A program made the position numbers and the translations under genes. From contig NZ_PTIS01000010.1 of NCBI RefSeq assembly GCF_002934235.1, forward strand, positions 1 through 64,000: a stretch of DNA of 64,000 nucleotides, read 5' to 3'. A model generated the notes under the pieces. The model searched no databases, had not been told where the DNA came from, and worked only from the letters and a program-made list of their open reading frames with translations. Origin of the DNA: Clostridium algidicarnis DSM 15099 (GTDB lineage Bacteria > Bacillota > Clostridia > Clostridiales > Clostridiaceae). Within the stretch, counting starts at the first letter, position 1. Each line of letters begins with the position of its first letter. Positions 11,266 through 20,139 of the stretch are shown piece by piece.

Positions 11266-12257
11266 AAAGGCTTTGTAACGCTTCAGGACCATCTGGATTT
11301 GAAGGTGATGTAAGAAAGATAATAATAGAGGAAATAGAGAGCTATGTAACAGATATAAAAATAGATAAGATAGGTAATATAATAGCACATAAAAAAGGTA
11401 ATGGTCCAAAGGTAATGATAGATGCACATATGGACGAGGTTGGTTTTATAGTAACGGGATTTAATGAAGATGGAACTTTAAGATTTAGCGCTTTAGGAGG
11501 TATAAATAACAAAATAATACCCTCTAAAGTTGTATATATAGGTAAGAAAAACATAACAGGGGTTATTGGAGTGAAACCAATCCATCTTCAGTCAGGAGAG
11601 GAAAGAAATAAAAATCTTTCTTATGGAGATTGTTGTATTGATATAGGAAGTAATTCAAAGGAAGAAAGCAAGGCTTTAATAGACCTTGGAGAATATATAG
11701 TGTTTTCAACAAAGTATGAAGAGTTTGGGGAAGGCCTTATAAAAGGCAAAGCATTTGATAATAGAATGGGATGTTATGTGCTTATAGAGGCTTTAAAGGA
11801 AAAATTTGATTGTGATTTATATGCAACATTTAACGTTATGGAGGAAATTGGAGAAAGAGGAGCTTTTGTAGCAGCATATGGGGTTAAGCCTGATATAGGG
11901 ATAGTTCTAGAAGGTACTATTTGCGCTGATATGCCAAATGTACCAGCACATTTAAGTGCTACAGAAATAGGAAAAGGACCAGCTATATCTATAATGGATA
12001 GAACAAGTATTTTTAATGAAGATATGGCGGAAGATATAATTAACATTGCAAATAAAGAAAATATTATGTATCAAAGAAGAAGAGCTATAGCAGGTGGAAA
12101 TGATGCAGCAGCAATTCATGGTACAGGTGGAGGAGCTAAAATATCTACAATTTCAGTACCATGTAGATATATACATTCTTCAGTTTCGGTAGCATCCTTA
12201 AAAGATGTAGAAAATACTAAAGCTTTACTAATAGCTTATTTGAAATCTCTTATTTAA
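11256..12257 (+). CDS. M42 family metallo-aminopeptidase, paralog 2
   Basis: A 333-aa M42 peptidase with an intact active site: DAHMDEVGF, the bridging Asp in GKAFDNRMG, the Glu pair in NVMEEIGERG, the acidic ligand in VLEGTICAD, and His in CRYIHSSVSV. The first residues LLERLCNASGPSGFEGDV are typical of the family. Its ATG lies inside the end of paralog 1. Different substrate pockets from paralog 1 are likely, given the modest similarity outside the motifs. Confidence 0.95.
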   Translation: MLLERLCNASGPSGFEGDVRKIIIEEIESYVTDIKIDKIGNIIAHKKGNGPKVMIDAHMDEVGFIVTGFNEDGTLRFSALGGINNKIIPSKVVYIGKKNITGVIGVKPIHLQSGEERNKNLSYGDCCIDIGSNSKEESKALIDLGEYIVFSTKYEEFGEGLIKGKAFDNRMGCYVLIEALKEKFDCDLYATFNVMEEIGERGAFVAAYGVKPDIGIVLEGTICADMPNVPAHLSATEIGKGPAISIMDRTSIFNEDMAEDIINIANKENIMYQRRRAIAGGNDAAAIHGTGGGAKISTISVPCRYIHSSVSVASLKDVENTKALLIAYLKSLI

Positions 12258-12280
12258 ATTATACAAGGGGGAATAATGAA

Positions 12281-13279
12281 ATGGATATTTTACTAGATAA
12301 ATTAATAAAGGCTTTTGGAGTAAGTGGACATGAAGATGAGGTAAAAAGAGTTATAGAAAAAGAAGTAGAGACTATGGGATTTAATATAAAAGAAGATAAT
12401 ATGGGAAATTTAATAGTTAAAATCGCAGAAGAAAGCTTAGAAAATAAGGAAAAGTTTATGTTATGTGCTCATATGGATACTATAGGCATAATAGCAAATT
12501 ATATTGATGATAATGGATTTATAAGAGTAGGAGCTCTTGGAAACTTTGAGGCCTCTAATATGGTAAACAATTTCGTTACATTTGAAAATGGAACAATAGG
12601 AAGGATTTGTAGTGGTAAAAAGGGCAGTGATATGGAAGATTTATTTATTGACCTTGGAGTAAAGGGTAGAGAAGAAGCTTTAAACTTAGTAAAAGAAGGA
12701 AATGTAGCTAAATTTAACGGAGCTGTACTTGAAATAGGGGATAATATAGTAGCTCCTTATATGGACAATAGAGTTGGCGTATATATATTACTTAAGGTTT
12801 TAAAAGATATATGTGAAAAGTCTAAAGAAAATAAGGAATATATTAAAACTTTAGATAAAGAATATTACTTTGTATTTAGTACACAAAACAAATTAGGTGC
12901 AAGAGGGGCTAGGGCCGCAGCATATAATATTAATCCAGATGGTGCTATAGTTATTGATGTAGAGGGAGCCTTTGATTACCCAAATGGTAAGGGTAATATA
13001 TCACTTGGAAAGGGTCCTATTATAAAAGTTATTGATAGAACATTAATAGTTCACCATGAAATTAAAGATATGCTTGAAAAAGCTGCCACAAAATCTGATA
13101 TTAAAACTCAGTACTTAGTAGGTGAAGAGGGAACGGATGGAGGAACCATTCATAAAGAAGGAAGTGGAGTTAAAACAGGTGTGCTTTCAGTACCTTGCAG
13201 ATATATTCATACTAATGAAGAGATGATAAATGTTAAAGATTTAAATAATAGTATTAAATTAGTTTCAGAGCTAATTTAG
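12281..13279 (+). CDS. M42 family paralog 3, catalytic Glu pair missing
   Basis: A 332-aa protein clearly homologous to the two upstream M42 peptidases. It keeps HMDT (LCAHMDTIGI), the bridging Asp (PYMDNRVGV), Asp in VIDVEGAF and His in CRYIHTNEE. Where the other two have EE (EEVGHRG, EEIGERG), this one has NK (TQNKLGARG). In the family those positions are the general base and a metal ligand, so hydrolysis by the usual mechanism should be lost. It may be a regulatory or structural subunit, or have another activity. It has its own ribosome binding site (AAGGGGG) 23 bp after paralog 2 and ends the operon. Confidence 0.9.
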   Translation: MDILLDKLIKAFGVSGHEDEVKRVIEKEVETMGFNIKEDNMGNLIVKIAEESLENKEKFMLCAHMDTIGIIANYIDDNGFIRVGALGNFEASNMVNNFVTFENGTIGRICSGKKGSDMEDLFIDLGVKGREEALNLVKEGNVAKFNGAVLEIGDNIVAPYMDNRVGVYILLKVLKDICEKSKENKEYIKTLDKEYYFVFSTQNKLGARGARAAAYNINPDGAIVIDVEGAFDYPNGKGNISLGKGPIIKVIDRTLIVHHEIKDMLEKAATKSDIKTQYLVGEEGTDGGTIHKEGSGVKTGVLSVPCRYIHTNEEMINVKDLNNSIKLVSELI

Positions 13280-13305
13280 AAAGAGTCAAGTATAAAGTAA
13301 AATAA

Positions 13306-13344
13306 AAAAGGTGGCTTAAAGTAATAATCTTTAAGCCACCTTTA
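13306..13344. terminator. Bidirectional terminator
   Basis: A 14-bp stem (AAGGTGGCTTAAAG / CTTTAAGCCACCTT) with a 7-nt loop and A/T tracts lies between the M42 operon and the convergent adenosyltransferase gene. Confidence 0.92.
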
Positions 13345-13422
13345 TATCTAGTGCTTTAGTAGGTTAGGTAGATTGAATTTCCTTATAAAATACTACCTAT
13401 TCTAATATAGCCCATATTTTAA

Positions 13423-13995
13423 TTAGTCTAATTTCCATTCTTTCATTACAGTTTCCGGCTTATCTTGAAGAAAGTTTATATATCTTGAAAATGTAAAGAA
13501 AAAGTCTGAAAGTCTATTTATATATTGATAGCTATCAGGATACTCCGTTACATTTACTTCCTTTAGGTATCTTACAAAAAATCTTTCAGCTCTTCTTACT
13601 ACAGCTCTTGTAACTTGAGCATAAGTACCTTCTTTAGTCCCACTATATAAAATAAATTTAGTTTGTGGAGGCATTTGATTTGTCATCCAATCAATTTCAT
13701 TTTCTAAAAAAGTAGAATGAGTAGGAAGTAATTTATTTTTAGTAAAGTCCATAGATATTTCTACACCCATATTAAAAAGAGCATTTTCGATTTCTATTAA
13801 GTCATCTGTAAGTCTTTGCTTTTTAACACGTGAAACTTTATTGCAGTCGTATAATAGGCAATTTAAATAGCCTACATGTGCATTTAATTCATCTATATTT
13901 CCTTGAAGCTCTATAAATGTACTATCTTTAGCAACTCTTTGACCTAACAAGTTGCCTGTAGTACCCTTGTCACCAGTCTTAGTATATATACCCAT
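13423..13995 (-). CDS. ATP:corrinoid adenosyltransferase (PduO type)
   Basis: A 190-aa enzyme that transfers the 5'-deoxyadenosyl group of ATP to cob(I)alamin or cob(I)yrinate to make coenzyme B12 forms. PduO-type signatures are IYTKTGDKGTTGNL at the N terminus, RAVVRRAERFFVRY near residues 140-155 and YINRLSDFFFTFSRY near 165-180. I chose the ATG at 13995 because AAGGAG sits 8 nt upstream; the GTG at 14004 overlaps that site. It stands alone, so no pathway context is visible. Members of the family act in cobalamin salvage. Confidence 0.93.
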   Translation of the reverse strand: MGIYTKTGDKGTTGNLLGQRVAKDSTFIELQGNIDELNAHVGYLNCLLYDCNKVSRVKKQRLTDDLIEIENALFNMGVEISMDFTKNKLLPTHSTFLENEIDWMTNQMPPQTKFILYSGTKEGTYAQVTRAVVRRAERFFVRYLKEVNVTEYPDSYQYINRLSDFFFTFSRYINFLQDKPETVMKEWKLD

Positions 13996-14004
13996 AATGT
14001 TCAC

Positions 14005-14306
14005 TCCTTGTTATATGTTTATTAATTTTTATTAATAAGTTTAAAAATATAGGGATTATAGTATACGAGGCTAATTGATAACCCTTATTAAGTACTATTA
14101 TATCACATAATGGTATTATTAAACGAATTTTTTTAGTGAAGACTTATGATAATTTAAAGCTTAGTTTTTCCAAATTATGAGTATAATATGCATTAAAGGT
14201 TTATAAAATAGAAAAAATTAATATTATAACTTTTAAATAATAAAAGTTTGATATAATGGGTATTTAAAGAGTAAAAAAAATTTAAATATTAAGGAGAGAC
14301 AAAAAG
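14005..14306. other. Intergenic region, probable extended -10 promoter
   Basis: About 300 bp of AT-rich DNA between divergent genes. TGATATAAT at 14249-14257 is an extended -10 element pointing toward the small transporter gene; no good -35 is present. AAGGAGAG precedes the ATG at 14307. I see no RNA gene. Confidence 0.45.
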
Positions 14307-14651
14307 ATGATATATGGTTTACTTATGGTAAATATAGTGCTTTTGGTATTAGGGCAAACTTTATGGAAGATAGGAATGAAAAGTGTAAGTATAGAACTTA
14401 GCTTAAGGGGAATATTTAAGGTTTTATTTCAACCTTATATATTTGCAGGACTTGTGGTATATGCAGTAGCTACATTTATATGGCTTTATATACTTTCTAA
14501 ATCGGATTTATCCTTAGTTTATCCTCTTCAAAGTTTGTGTTACGTTTTGGCTGCGTTTATAGGAATAATAGTATTTAAAGAATATATTCCACCTACAAGA
14601 TGGTTTGGAATAATGTTAATACTTTTAGGAGCATTTTTTGTAGCAAAATAG
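14307..14651 (+). CDS. Small four-helix transporter (SMR/EamA type)
   Basis: A 114-aa membrane protein with four hydrophobic helices (about residues 3-22, 38-62, 66-88, 95-113). It contains the SLVYPLQSLCYVLAAFIGII and FKEYIPPTRWFGI segments seen in single-domain EamA/SMR-like proteins, including the ArnE/ArnF lipid-sugar flippase type. It is followed 111 bp downstream by a GT39-like membrane glycosyltransferase. I therefore favour a lipid-linked sugar flippase subunit, but a drug or metabolite SMR is possible. Confidence 0.8.
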   Translation: MIYGLLMVNIVLLVLGQTLWKIGMKSVSIELSLRGIFKVLFQPYIFAGLVVYAVATFIWLYILSKSDLSLVYPLQSLCYVLAAFIGIIVFKEYIPPTRWFGIMLILLGAFFVAK

Positions 14652-14762
14652 ATAAGATTCTTGAGTTTAGGTGAAGGCTTAAATATATACCTTTTTAGAT
14701 AAAGGCAAGTTTCATCATATTTTTATAATGATTTAATTGTTGATTTAAAGGAGGTAATAAGT

Positions 14763-16055
14763 TTGTTTAGTATGAAAGAAGAAGATAAAAACATAAAATA
14801 CACCTTATATATATTAACAATATTGTTTTTTGTCTTTTGTGTAATAACTTCATTAAAATATGGAGATTATAATCTTTTAGGGAGTTATGAAAAGATGGAT
14901 GATGATGATGTGAAATATATAAGAAGCGCGTGGAATATACTAGATACAGGTGTACTTTCTTACCACACGCCAGGTGTTAAAACAATATTTATAATGCCAG
15001 GCATTTCTTACACCCTAGCATTTTTTATGAAGATATTTGGAAAGTCAAATGGCGTTGTAGCTTTTAGAATATTTCAAGGGGTTTTTCAGACCTTATCTGT
15101 ATTTATAGTATACTTTATAGGAAGAAAGCTATTTAATAGCAAGGTAGGTTTTTTAGCAGCCATAATGGATATGATTTATATACCTGAGATTTGGTCTACC
15201 AATATAGTTTTAACAGAAACATTATTCAAATTTTTTCTCGTGTTATTAGTATATATATCAATTTATGCTGTGGAAAAAAAGGAGTTTAAATATTACATAT
15301 GGGGTGGAGTTGTATGGGGCATAGCTACCTTATATAGGCCAACTACTGCAGCTTTTCCAATGATTATACTTTTTATGTGGATAACTAAAAAATATAAGTT
15401 CACTGAGATGATTAAATTTGGGATTGTCACCACCTTAGTTTTTGCAGCTATAATGAGTCCTTGGTGGGTTAGAAATTATAAAAGTTTTGGGAAATTTGTC
15501 CCACTTACTATATCTGCAGGCAATCCTATGTCTCAAGGAGGCTATATACATTATAACGAAGATATAGACTATTACCCAGTTAAATATTCAGAGGATCCTA
15601 TAGAACAAGATGCTTTTTATAAAGAAAATCATAAGTATAGAGTAGAAAACTTTATGATAAAAAGACCCTTTGCTTATGCTAAGTGGTACCTTGTAGAAAA
15701 AAGTGTATTGCTTTGGATAGCTCCTTTTTATTGGAAGGAGATTTGGGGAATAAAGATAGAATTTGTAGCGGTATATCATGTTTTATTATTGATACTTGGA
15801 ATGGTTGGAATGATAAAATATCTAAGAAATATAAAAGGTCATAGAAATAGTAATAAATACTCCTATGATACTTATTCACTATCTATGTACAGACCTTCTT
15901 CTGAAATAAAATTTTTAAATGGGAAGATATTATCCTTTGTACTTTTATTTTTCTATATTACTCACTTACCTTATATAGCATTTTCAAGGTATGGGTACCC
16001 CAGCATGTTTGTATTTATGATTTATGCCTCTTATTTAATTGTAGGAGAAAAGTAA
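14763..16055 (+). CDS. GT39/ArnT-like membrane glycosyltransferase
   Basis: A 430-aa protein with roughly ten hydrophobic segments, matching the PMT/ArnT class that moves a sugar from a polyprenyl-phosphate donor. An acidic pair lies in the first extracytoplasmic loop (MDDDDVKYIRSAWNIL), the usual place of the catalytic Asp. PGISYTLAFF, VLTETLFKFF and LYRPTTAAFP are family-like. The start is TTG at 14763 with AAGGAGG 8 nt upstream. It is shorter than bacterial ArnT, which has a soluble C-terminal domain. The acceptor is unknown. It is probably co-transcribed with the small flippase-like gene. Confidence 0.82.
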   Translation: MFSMKEEDKNIKYTLYILTILFFVFCVITSLKYGDYNLLGSYEKMDDDDVKYIRSAWNILDTGVLSYHTPGVKTIFIMPGISYTLAFFMKIFGKSNGVVAFRIFQGVFQTLSVFIVYFIGRKLFNSKVGFLAAIMDMIYIPEIWSTNIVLTETLFKFFLVLLVYISIYAVEKKEFKYYIWGGVVWGIATLYRPTTAAFPMIILFMWITKKYKFTEMIKFGIVTTLVFAAIMSPWWVRNYKSFGKFVPLTISAGNPMSQGGYIHYNEDIDYYPVKYSEDPIEQDAFYKENHKYRVENFMIKRPFAYAKWYLVEKSVLLWIAPFYWKEIWGIKIEFVAVYHVLLLILGMVGMIKYLRNIKGHRNSNKYSYDTYSLSMYRPSSEIKFLNGKILSFVLLFFYITHLPYIAFSRYGYPSMFVFMIYASYLIVGEK

Positions 16056-16174
16056 TAGGTAAAGTAAGTAACATGAAATAAAGCTTCTAAGTTTTAACCT
16101 CAATTAATAAGTTAAAATTAGATTTATATGAGATTTACGAAATAATCCACTGTAATTAACACCTAATCAACAAG

Positions 16175-16366
16175 TTGTCCACAATATTTTGTGCATAACT
16201 CATGGTTTTTGTGGATAAGTTTATGGAGAATGCCCTTTTGTCATGTGGATGAAAAAAATGTCAGCTATAAAAAACGCATAAAATGCTAGGTTTTACTCTC
16301 TTTTTACACTATAAGCAATAGGTTATCCACAAACAACTAACAAAACATACATTTCTGTGGATAACC
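16175..16366. promoter_or_regulatory. DnaA-box cluster upstream of thyA
   Basis: Four matches to TTATNCACA in about 190 bp: TTATGCACA (16190-16198, minus) and TTATCCACA at 16210-16218 (minus), 16323-16331 (plus) and 16356-16364 (minus). One-mismatch sites lie at 16175-16183 (TTGTCCACA) and 16244-16252 (minus). The last two perfect boxes form an 11-nt inverted repeat, GGTTATCCACA / TGTGGATAACC (16321-16331, 16356-16366). The ~490-bp region 16056-16544 contains no gene. dnaA/dnaN are not here, so this is not an ordinary oriC. Confidence 0.8.
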
Positions 16367-16553
16367 TATGTTAAGTAGTCCACATATTTTAATTAATGTG
16401 ATATATTAATTAAAATATTTGAGGAATGAAGTCTTTTTATAATAAAACTTAGAACTTTATATATTTTTTATATTGAAAAGTCCAAAAAACTAATCCTTTA
16501 TGCTAAAATTATATATATTATAAGCTATCAATTATAAGAAGGAGTTGGTCTTC

Positions 16554-17348
16554 ATTAGTACTGCAGATAAGCAATATTTAACTTTAGTGAGAGATATATT
16601 AGATAACGGATATTATGAAACTGGAAACAGAACTGGGGTACCTACATATAAGTTACCTCATAAAATTATGCAGTTCAATCTTCAAAAGGAGTTCCCCATA
16701 TTAACCACTAAGTTTGTAGCATTTAAAACCGCTGTAAAAGAACTTTTATGGATATATAAAGATCAATCTAATGAAGTAAAAAAGCTACATGAACAAAATG
16801 TGCATATATGGGATGAATGGGTAAAGGAAGATGGAACTATAGGAACATCTTATGGATGGATAGTTAAAGAGTACAATCAAATAGATAAACTAATTGAAGG
16901 TTTAAAAAGTGATCCTCAAGGAAGGCGTCACATATTAAGTCTTTGGCAAATTCCTTATTTAGATGGAGGATCCTTGTATCCTTGTGCCTTTATGACAATG
17001 TGGGATGTAACAGATGGTAGACTTAATTGTATGCTTGTACAAAGATCTTGTGATGTACCACTAGGATTGCCGTTTAATATGACTCAGTATGCAGTGCTTA
17101 CCCATCTTATTGCTCAAATAACAGGATATAAGGTAGGCCTATTTACTCACGTTATAAACAATGCACATATCTATGAAAACCAAGTAGAGGGTGTAAAAAT
17201 ACAACTTTCAAGAGAAGATGATGCATATGATGCTCCAAAGCTTTGGATAAATCCAAAAATAAAGAGTTTTTACGATTTCACAATAGAGGACATAAAGCTT
17301 ATAGATTATAAGTATCATCCATCTATAAAAATGGAGGTGTCAGTTTAA
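16554..17348 (+). CDS. thyA: Thymidylate synthase, probable AUU start
   Basis: Converts dUMP to dTMP using methylene-tetrahydrofolate. Diagnostic features are [13 protein letters not shown] near the N terminus, catalytic C144 in YPCAFMTMW, and [18 protein letters not shown]. The start is odd. GGAG occupies 16541-16544 and the first allowed start, TTG at 16545, is fused to it, too close to be used. ATT at 16554, 9 nt from the GGAG, begins I-S-TADKQY, which aligns with the usual MS-ADK start and gives 264 aa, the same length as E. coli ThyA. I therefore infer an AUU start. Downstream folA begins at the base after the stop. DnaA boxes lie upstream. Confidence 0.93.
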   Translation: MSTADKQYLTLVRDILDNGYYETGNRTGVPTYKLPHKIMQFNLQKEFPILTTKFVAFKTAVKELLWIYKDQSNEVKKLHEQNVHIWDEWVKEDGTIGTSYGWIVKEYNQIDKLIEGLKSDPQGRRHILSLWQIPYLDGGSLYPCAFMTMWDVTDGRLNCMLVQRSCDVPLGLPFNMTQYAVLTHLIAQITGYKVGLFTHVINNAHIYENQVEGVKIQLSREDDAYDAPKLWINPKIKSFYDFTIEDIKLIDYKYHPSIKMEVSV

Positions 17349-17837
17349 ATGTTAACTGCCGTAGTAGCTGTAGCTAATAATAACGCAATAGGAAAAGACA
17401 ACGACCTTTTAGTTAAGATTCCAAGAGATTTAAAAAGATTTAAAGATATAACAACAGGTCATACTATGATTTTAGGTAGAAAGAACTTTCAGTCGCTTCC
17501 AAGGGTTTTACCAAATAGACATCACATAGTACTTACTAGAGATAAAGATTTTAAAGTAGAAGATGATAGGGTTACAGTAATACACTCTACTGAGGATTTA
17601 AAGCCCTATATAGAATCCAAAGAAGAATACTTTGTGGTAGGGGGAGGACAGATATACAAATTACTTCTACCCTACACAGATAAGGTATATATAACAAAGG
17701 TCAACGCTGCTTTAGATGCAGATACATTCTTCCCAGACCTAAAAGAAGATGAGTGGGAAATAACCTACAAAGAAAAGGGAATAAGAGATGAACAAAATCC
17801 TTATGATTATGAATATATAGATTACAAAAGAATTTAA
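17349..17837 (+). CDS. folA: Dihydrofolate reductase
   Basis: A 162-aa enzyme reducing dihydrofolate to tetrahydrofolate with NADPH, regenerating the cofactor consumed by ThyA. Family motifs are AVVAVANNNAIGKDNDLLVKI, DLKRFKDITTGHTMILGRK, and VVGGGQIYKLLLPYTDKVYIT. The ATG directly abuts the thyA stop codon; translational coupling is likely because no separate ribosome binding site is obvious beyond AATGGAGG near the end of thyA. A strong terminator follows. Confidence 0.97.
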   Translation: MLTAVVAVANNNAIGKDNDLLVKIPRDLKRFKDITTGHTMILGRKNFQSLPRVLPNRHHIVLTRDKDFKVEDDRVTVIHSTEDLKPYIESKEEYFVVGGGQIYKLLLPYTDKVYITKVNAALDADTFFPDLKEDEWEITYKEKGIRDEQNPYDYEYIDYKRI

Positions 17838-17857
17838 CAAAAGAATTAACCAGTTAA

Positions 17858-17916
17858 TGTAAGCACCCCAGAGGTGCTCCCAATTTGTGGGAGGACCTCT
17901 GGGGTGCTTACATTTT
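17858..17916 (+). terminator. Terminator of thyA-folA
   Basis: A long stem with 18-nt outer arms beginning TGTAAGCACCCC (17858-17875) and ending GGGGTGCTTACA (17895-17912) is followed by TTTT. The inner CTCCC/GGGAG also pairs. Confidence 0.93.
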
Positions 17917-18033
17917 ATGGGTTGAAATATAGATTTATTGTTACAATGAACTTATGTTATAATAAAGGTAAGTAAATTGGAAGTTGACGATAATGGATAA
18001 GTTCATGTCAATATATATAAAGGAGTGATTTAT

Positions 18034-18852
18034 ATGAAGAAACTTAAATTTTTAATTATACCACTGGTTATGTCATTGGTAGTTTTAGCAGGATGCGCGC
18101 CAAAGGGTGAGGAAAATGTTAAGACAGAAACAAATAAGACTGTGGAAGAAACTAAAAAGCCAGAAGAAGCTAAAAAGCCTGAAGAAGTCAAAAAGCCTGT
18201 AGAAGAAAAGGTAGATGCTGAAGTATTAAATAGATTCGACAAGTACTTTTATAAAGGTGAAGACGAACTAATTTATATAGGTATGGCTGAATATGGTTTT
18301 ATGGCTAAATACGATAAGGAAGATGTAAAGGACGCTAAAGAAAAGGTTGTAGTTTATGAAGGCGCTATGAGAGATGGAATGGGAGAACCTGAGGGCAAGG
18401 GCCCAAGGGAATTCACAGTAAGCTACACTGTAGATAAAGATAAGATTGTAGAAAAAATAGACAATAGAGATTATGTGAAAAATAAAAAGACCATCTTAAA
18501 TTCTATTATTGAAAATTTTGTTGTGGTTAAAGGCGAAGTGAAGGTAGGAAATAAGTGGGAACAAGGATTTAAGATTGAAGATAAGGAATATAAAGCTGTA
18601 ACAGAAATAAAATCTTTAGATAAAAAAGGTGATAAAGATGAATTTGTTGTTGAAAGTACAGTAAAGGACATAAAAGGATATAAAGATAACACTTACGTAG
18701 AAAGAAGAACTTATAGAGAAGGTCTAGGACTTATAATGCTAGAGTATAGGCCTACAATGGTAAATGGTCAAGAACCTATGGATGATTTTATAGGGTATTC
18801 ACTAAATTACCTTAAAGACAAAGATGGAAATGTTAATGTAATTGAAAGATAA
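18034..18852 (+). CDS. Lipoprotein of unknown function
   Basis: A 272-aa secreted lipoprotein. The N terminus is a type II signal peptide with lipobox LAGC (Cys21). Then comes a KPEE/KPVEE repeat-rich linker (about residues 30-60) that probably spans the peptidoglycan, and a C-terminal mixed alpha/beta domain (about 65-272) that I do not recognise. The ATG at 18034 follows AAAGGAG by 9 nt; the GTG nine bases upstream overlaps that site. It is monocistronic with its own terminator. Confidence 0.85.
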   Translation: MKKLKFLIIPLVMSLVVLAGCAPKGEENVKTETNKTVEETKKPEEAKKPEEVKKPVEEKVDAEVLNRFDKYFYKGEDELIYIGMAEYGFMAKYDKEDVKDAKEKVVVYEGAMRDGMGEPEGKGPREFTVSYTVDKDKIVEKIDNRDYVKNKKTILNSIIENFVVVKGEVKVGNKWEQGFKIEDKEYKAVTEIKSLDKKGDKDEFVVESTVKDIKGYKDNTYVERRTYREGLGLIMLEYRPTMVNGQEPMDDFIGYSLNYLKDKDGNVNVIER

Positions 18853-18880
18853 GTAATTACAAAATGAATCTTAAATAAAA

Positions 18881-18914
18881 GAAAGACACTGGAGTATATA
18901 CTTCAGTGTCTTTC
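18881..18914 (+). terminator. Terminator of the lipoprotein gene
   Basis: Arms GAAAGACACTG and CAGTGTCTTTC with a short inner pairing form a strong hairpin 28 nt after the stop. Confidence 0.8.
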
Positions 18915-19050
18915 GTCTATAGGGGGATATAAAGGGTAATGGTTTCATACACTAATACATTTATTACTGTTAAACATATTATATATCATTATTTCATAAT
19001 AATCAATATTAATTAGAACAATATTATTTATTATTTATTAGAAGAATAGT

Positions 19051-19105
19051 AAGTGAACTACTCTCCACCTAAGAGGATGGGAGAATTCCGCACATGAATG
19101 TTAAA
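19051..19105 (+). repeat. Dispersed short repeat, copy 1
   Basis: About 55 nt including AGTGAACTAC, CCTAAGAGGATGG, GAGAATTC and GAATGTTAAA. Related copies occur at 24553-24599 (minus) and 59991-60045 (plus). All copies are intergenic. The CCTAAGAGGAT core is identical in all three. It may be a remnant of an IS200/IS605-type element, an impression from memory only. Confidence 0.65.
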
Positions 19106-19131
19106 GTGATATTAATATAAGTTTCTAAAGT

Positions 19132-20139
19132 CTAGACACATATAGTTAAATATCTTTTAAATTGACCCTTAGAAATATCGCATTTTTCAATGATCTTAAA
19201 GCCTGAAGACAAAAGATGTTTGTCCATATCTTCAAAGGTTAATATAACTATCTTATCTGCAATTTTTCTACTGCCATTTATAATAGTTAGTTGATCTTCA
19301 AGGGTAGTTGGTGAAAATAATCCATAAGGAAGGTCTATAATGGCTACATCAAATTTATCTTTAATGGTAGTCATATTAGCATTAGTAATCACATCTTCAT
19401 AATCAAAGTATTCAAGTATTTTTTTTGCCTTATAAGCAATGCTTGGATTTATCTCAAAGCCTTTTATATAAATATTTAAAGACAAAGCTTCAACAATGAC
19501 TGTACCAATCCCACAGCAAGGATCCACAACCTTAGTTTTTAAATTATTCCCAACAGCTATATTCACAATAGCCCTAGAAACCCTTACATTTAAGGCATTA
19601 GAATAGGAATAAGGCTTTTTGTTATGAAGCTGCCAATTGTTATCATTAGGTTCATTTATACCAAAAATCCACCTAGCTCCTATTTTGCTTATACCTAGTA
19701 GAACATCGGGATTATTCATTTCAGCTTCACCAAGAATATTTAAGCCTACAAGGTTTTCTATTTTACGTTTTTCATGAAATCCAACCTGATTATCTTGACC
19801 TAGAATATACGAAACCTTAAAATTTTCATAATGTAATTTGTCAGACACCACTTGATTTATTATGGAATCCAAGCTATCACCAATAAAACTTACGAAGAGG
19901 CATTGTTTTATGAAGGGGCTTCTAGAAGGATTCACATAGTGATTAGAAAAAAAACACTTGTTTTTAAGAGACCTTTTGAAGAGGGACTTCATTTCTAGTT
20001 TGCATAAAGCTTCTTCATCCTTACTAAAATTAATTGTATAAAAATAAAGTTTTAATGGATCTTTATTATATAATTTTAAACCTTTAAATTTGGGAAAATA
20101 CGTTTTATCTTTTATATTAGCCATATAGGACATTGTCAT
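19132..20139 (-). CDS. TRM11-like RNA/DNA methyltransferase
   Basis: A 335-aa SAM-dependent methylase. The catalytic half (about residues 190-335) has the SAM-binding loop VVDPCCGIGTVIVEAL and the catalytic motif DLPYG (D/NPPY class, amino-group methylation). The N-terminal half is variable, as in TRM11/UPF0020 proteins where a THUMP-like region binds RNA. The ATG at 20139 has GAGGTG 7 nt upstream; the ATG at 20154 overlaps that site. A tRNA guanine-N2 methylase role is the family precedent; the target here is unknown. Confidence 0.85.
   Translation of the reverse strand: MTMSYMANIKDKTYFPKFKGLKLYNKDPLKLYFYTINFSKDEEALCKLEMKSLFKRSLKNKCFFSNHYVNPSRSPFIKQCLFVSFIGDSLDSIINQVVSDKLHYENFKVSYILGQDNQVGFHEKRKIENLVGLNILGEAEMNNPDVLLGISKIGARWIFGINEPNDNNWQLHNKKPYSYSNALNVRVSRAIVNIAVGNNLKTKVVDPCCGIGTVIVEALSLNIYIKGFEINPSIAYKAKKILEYFDYEDVITNANMTTIKDKFDVAIIDLPYGLFSPTTLEDQLTIINGSRKIADKIVILTFEDMDKHLLSSGFKIIEKCDISKGQFKRYLTICV

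Noticed and set aside
16175-16366. DnaA-box cluster as the chromosomal origin
   Set aside because: No dnaA, dnaN, rpmH or other origin neighbours are present and no AT-rich unwinding 13-mers stand out, so a regulatory or titration cluster is more likely.
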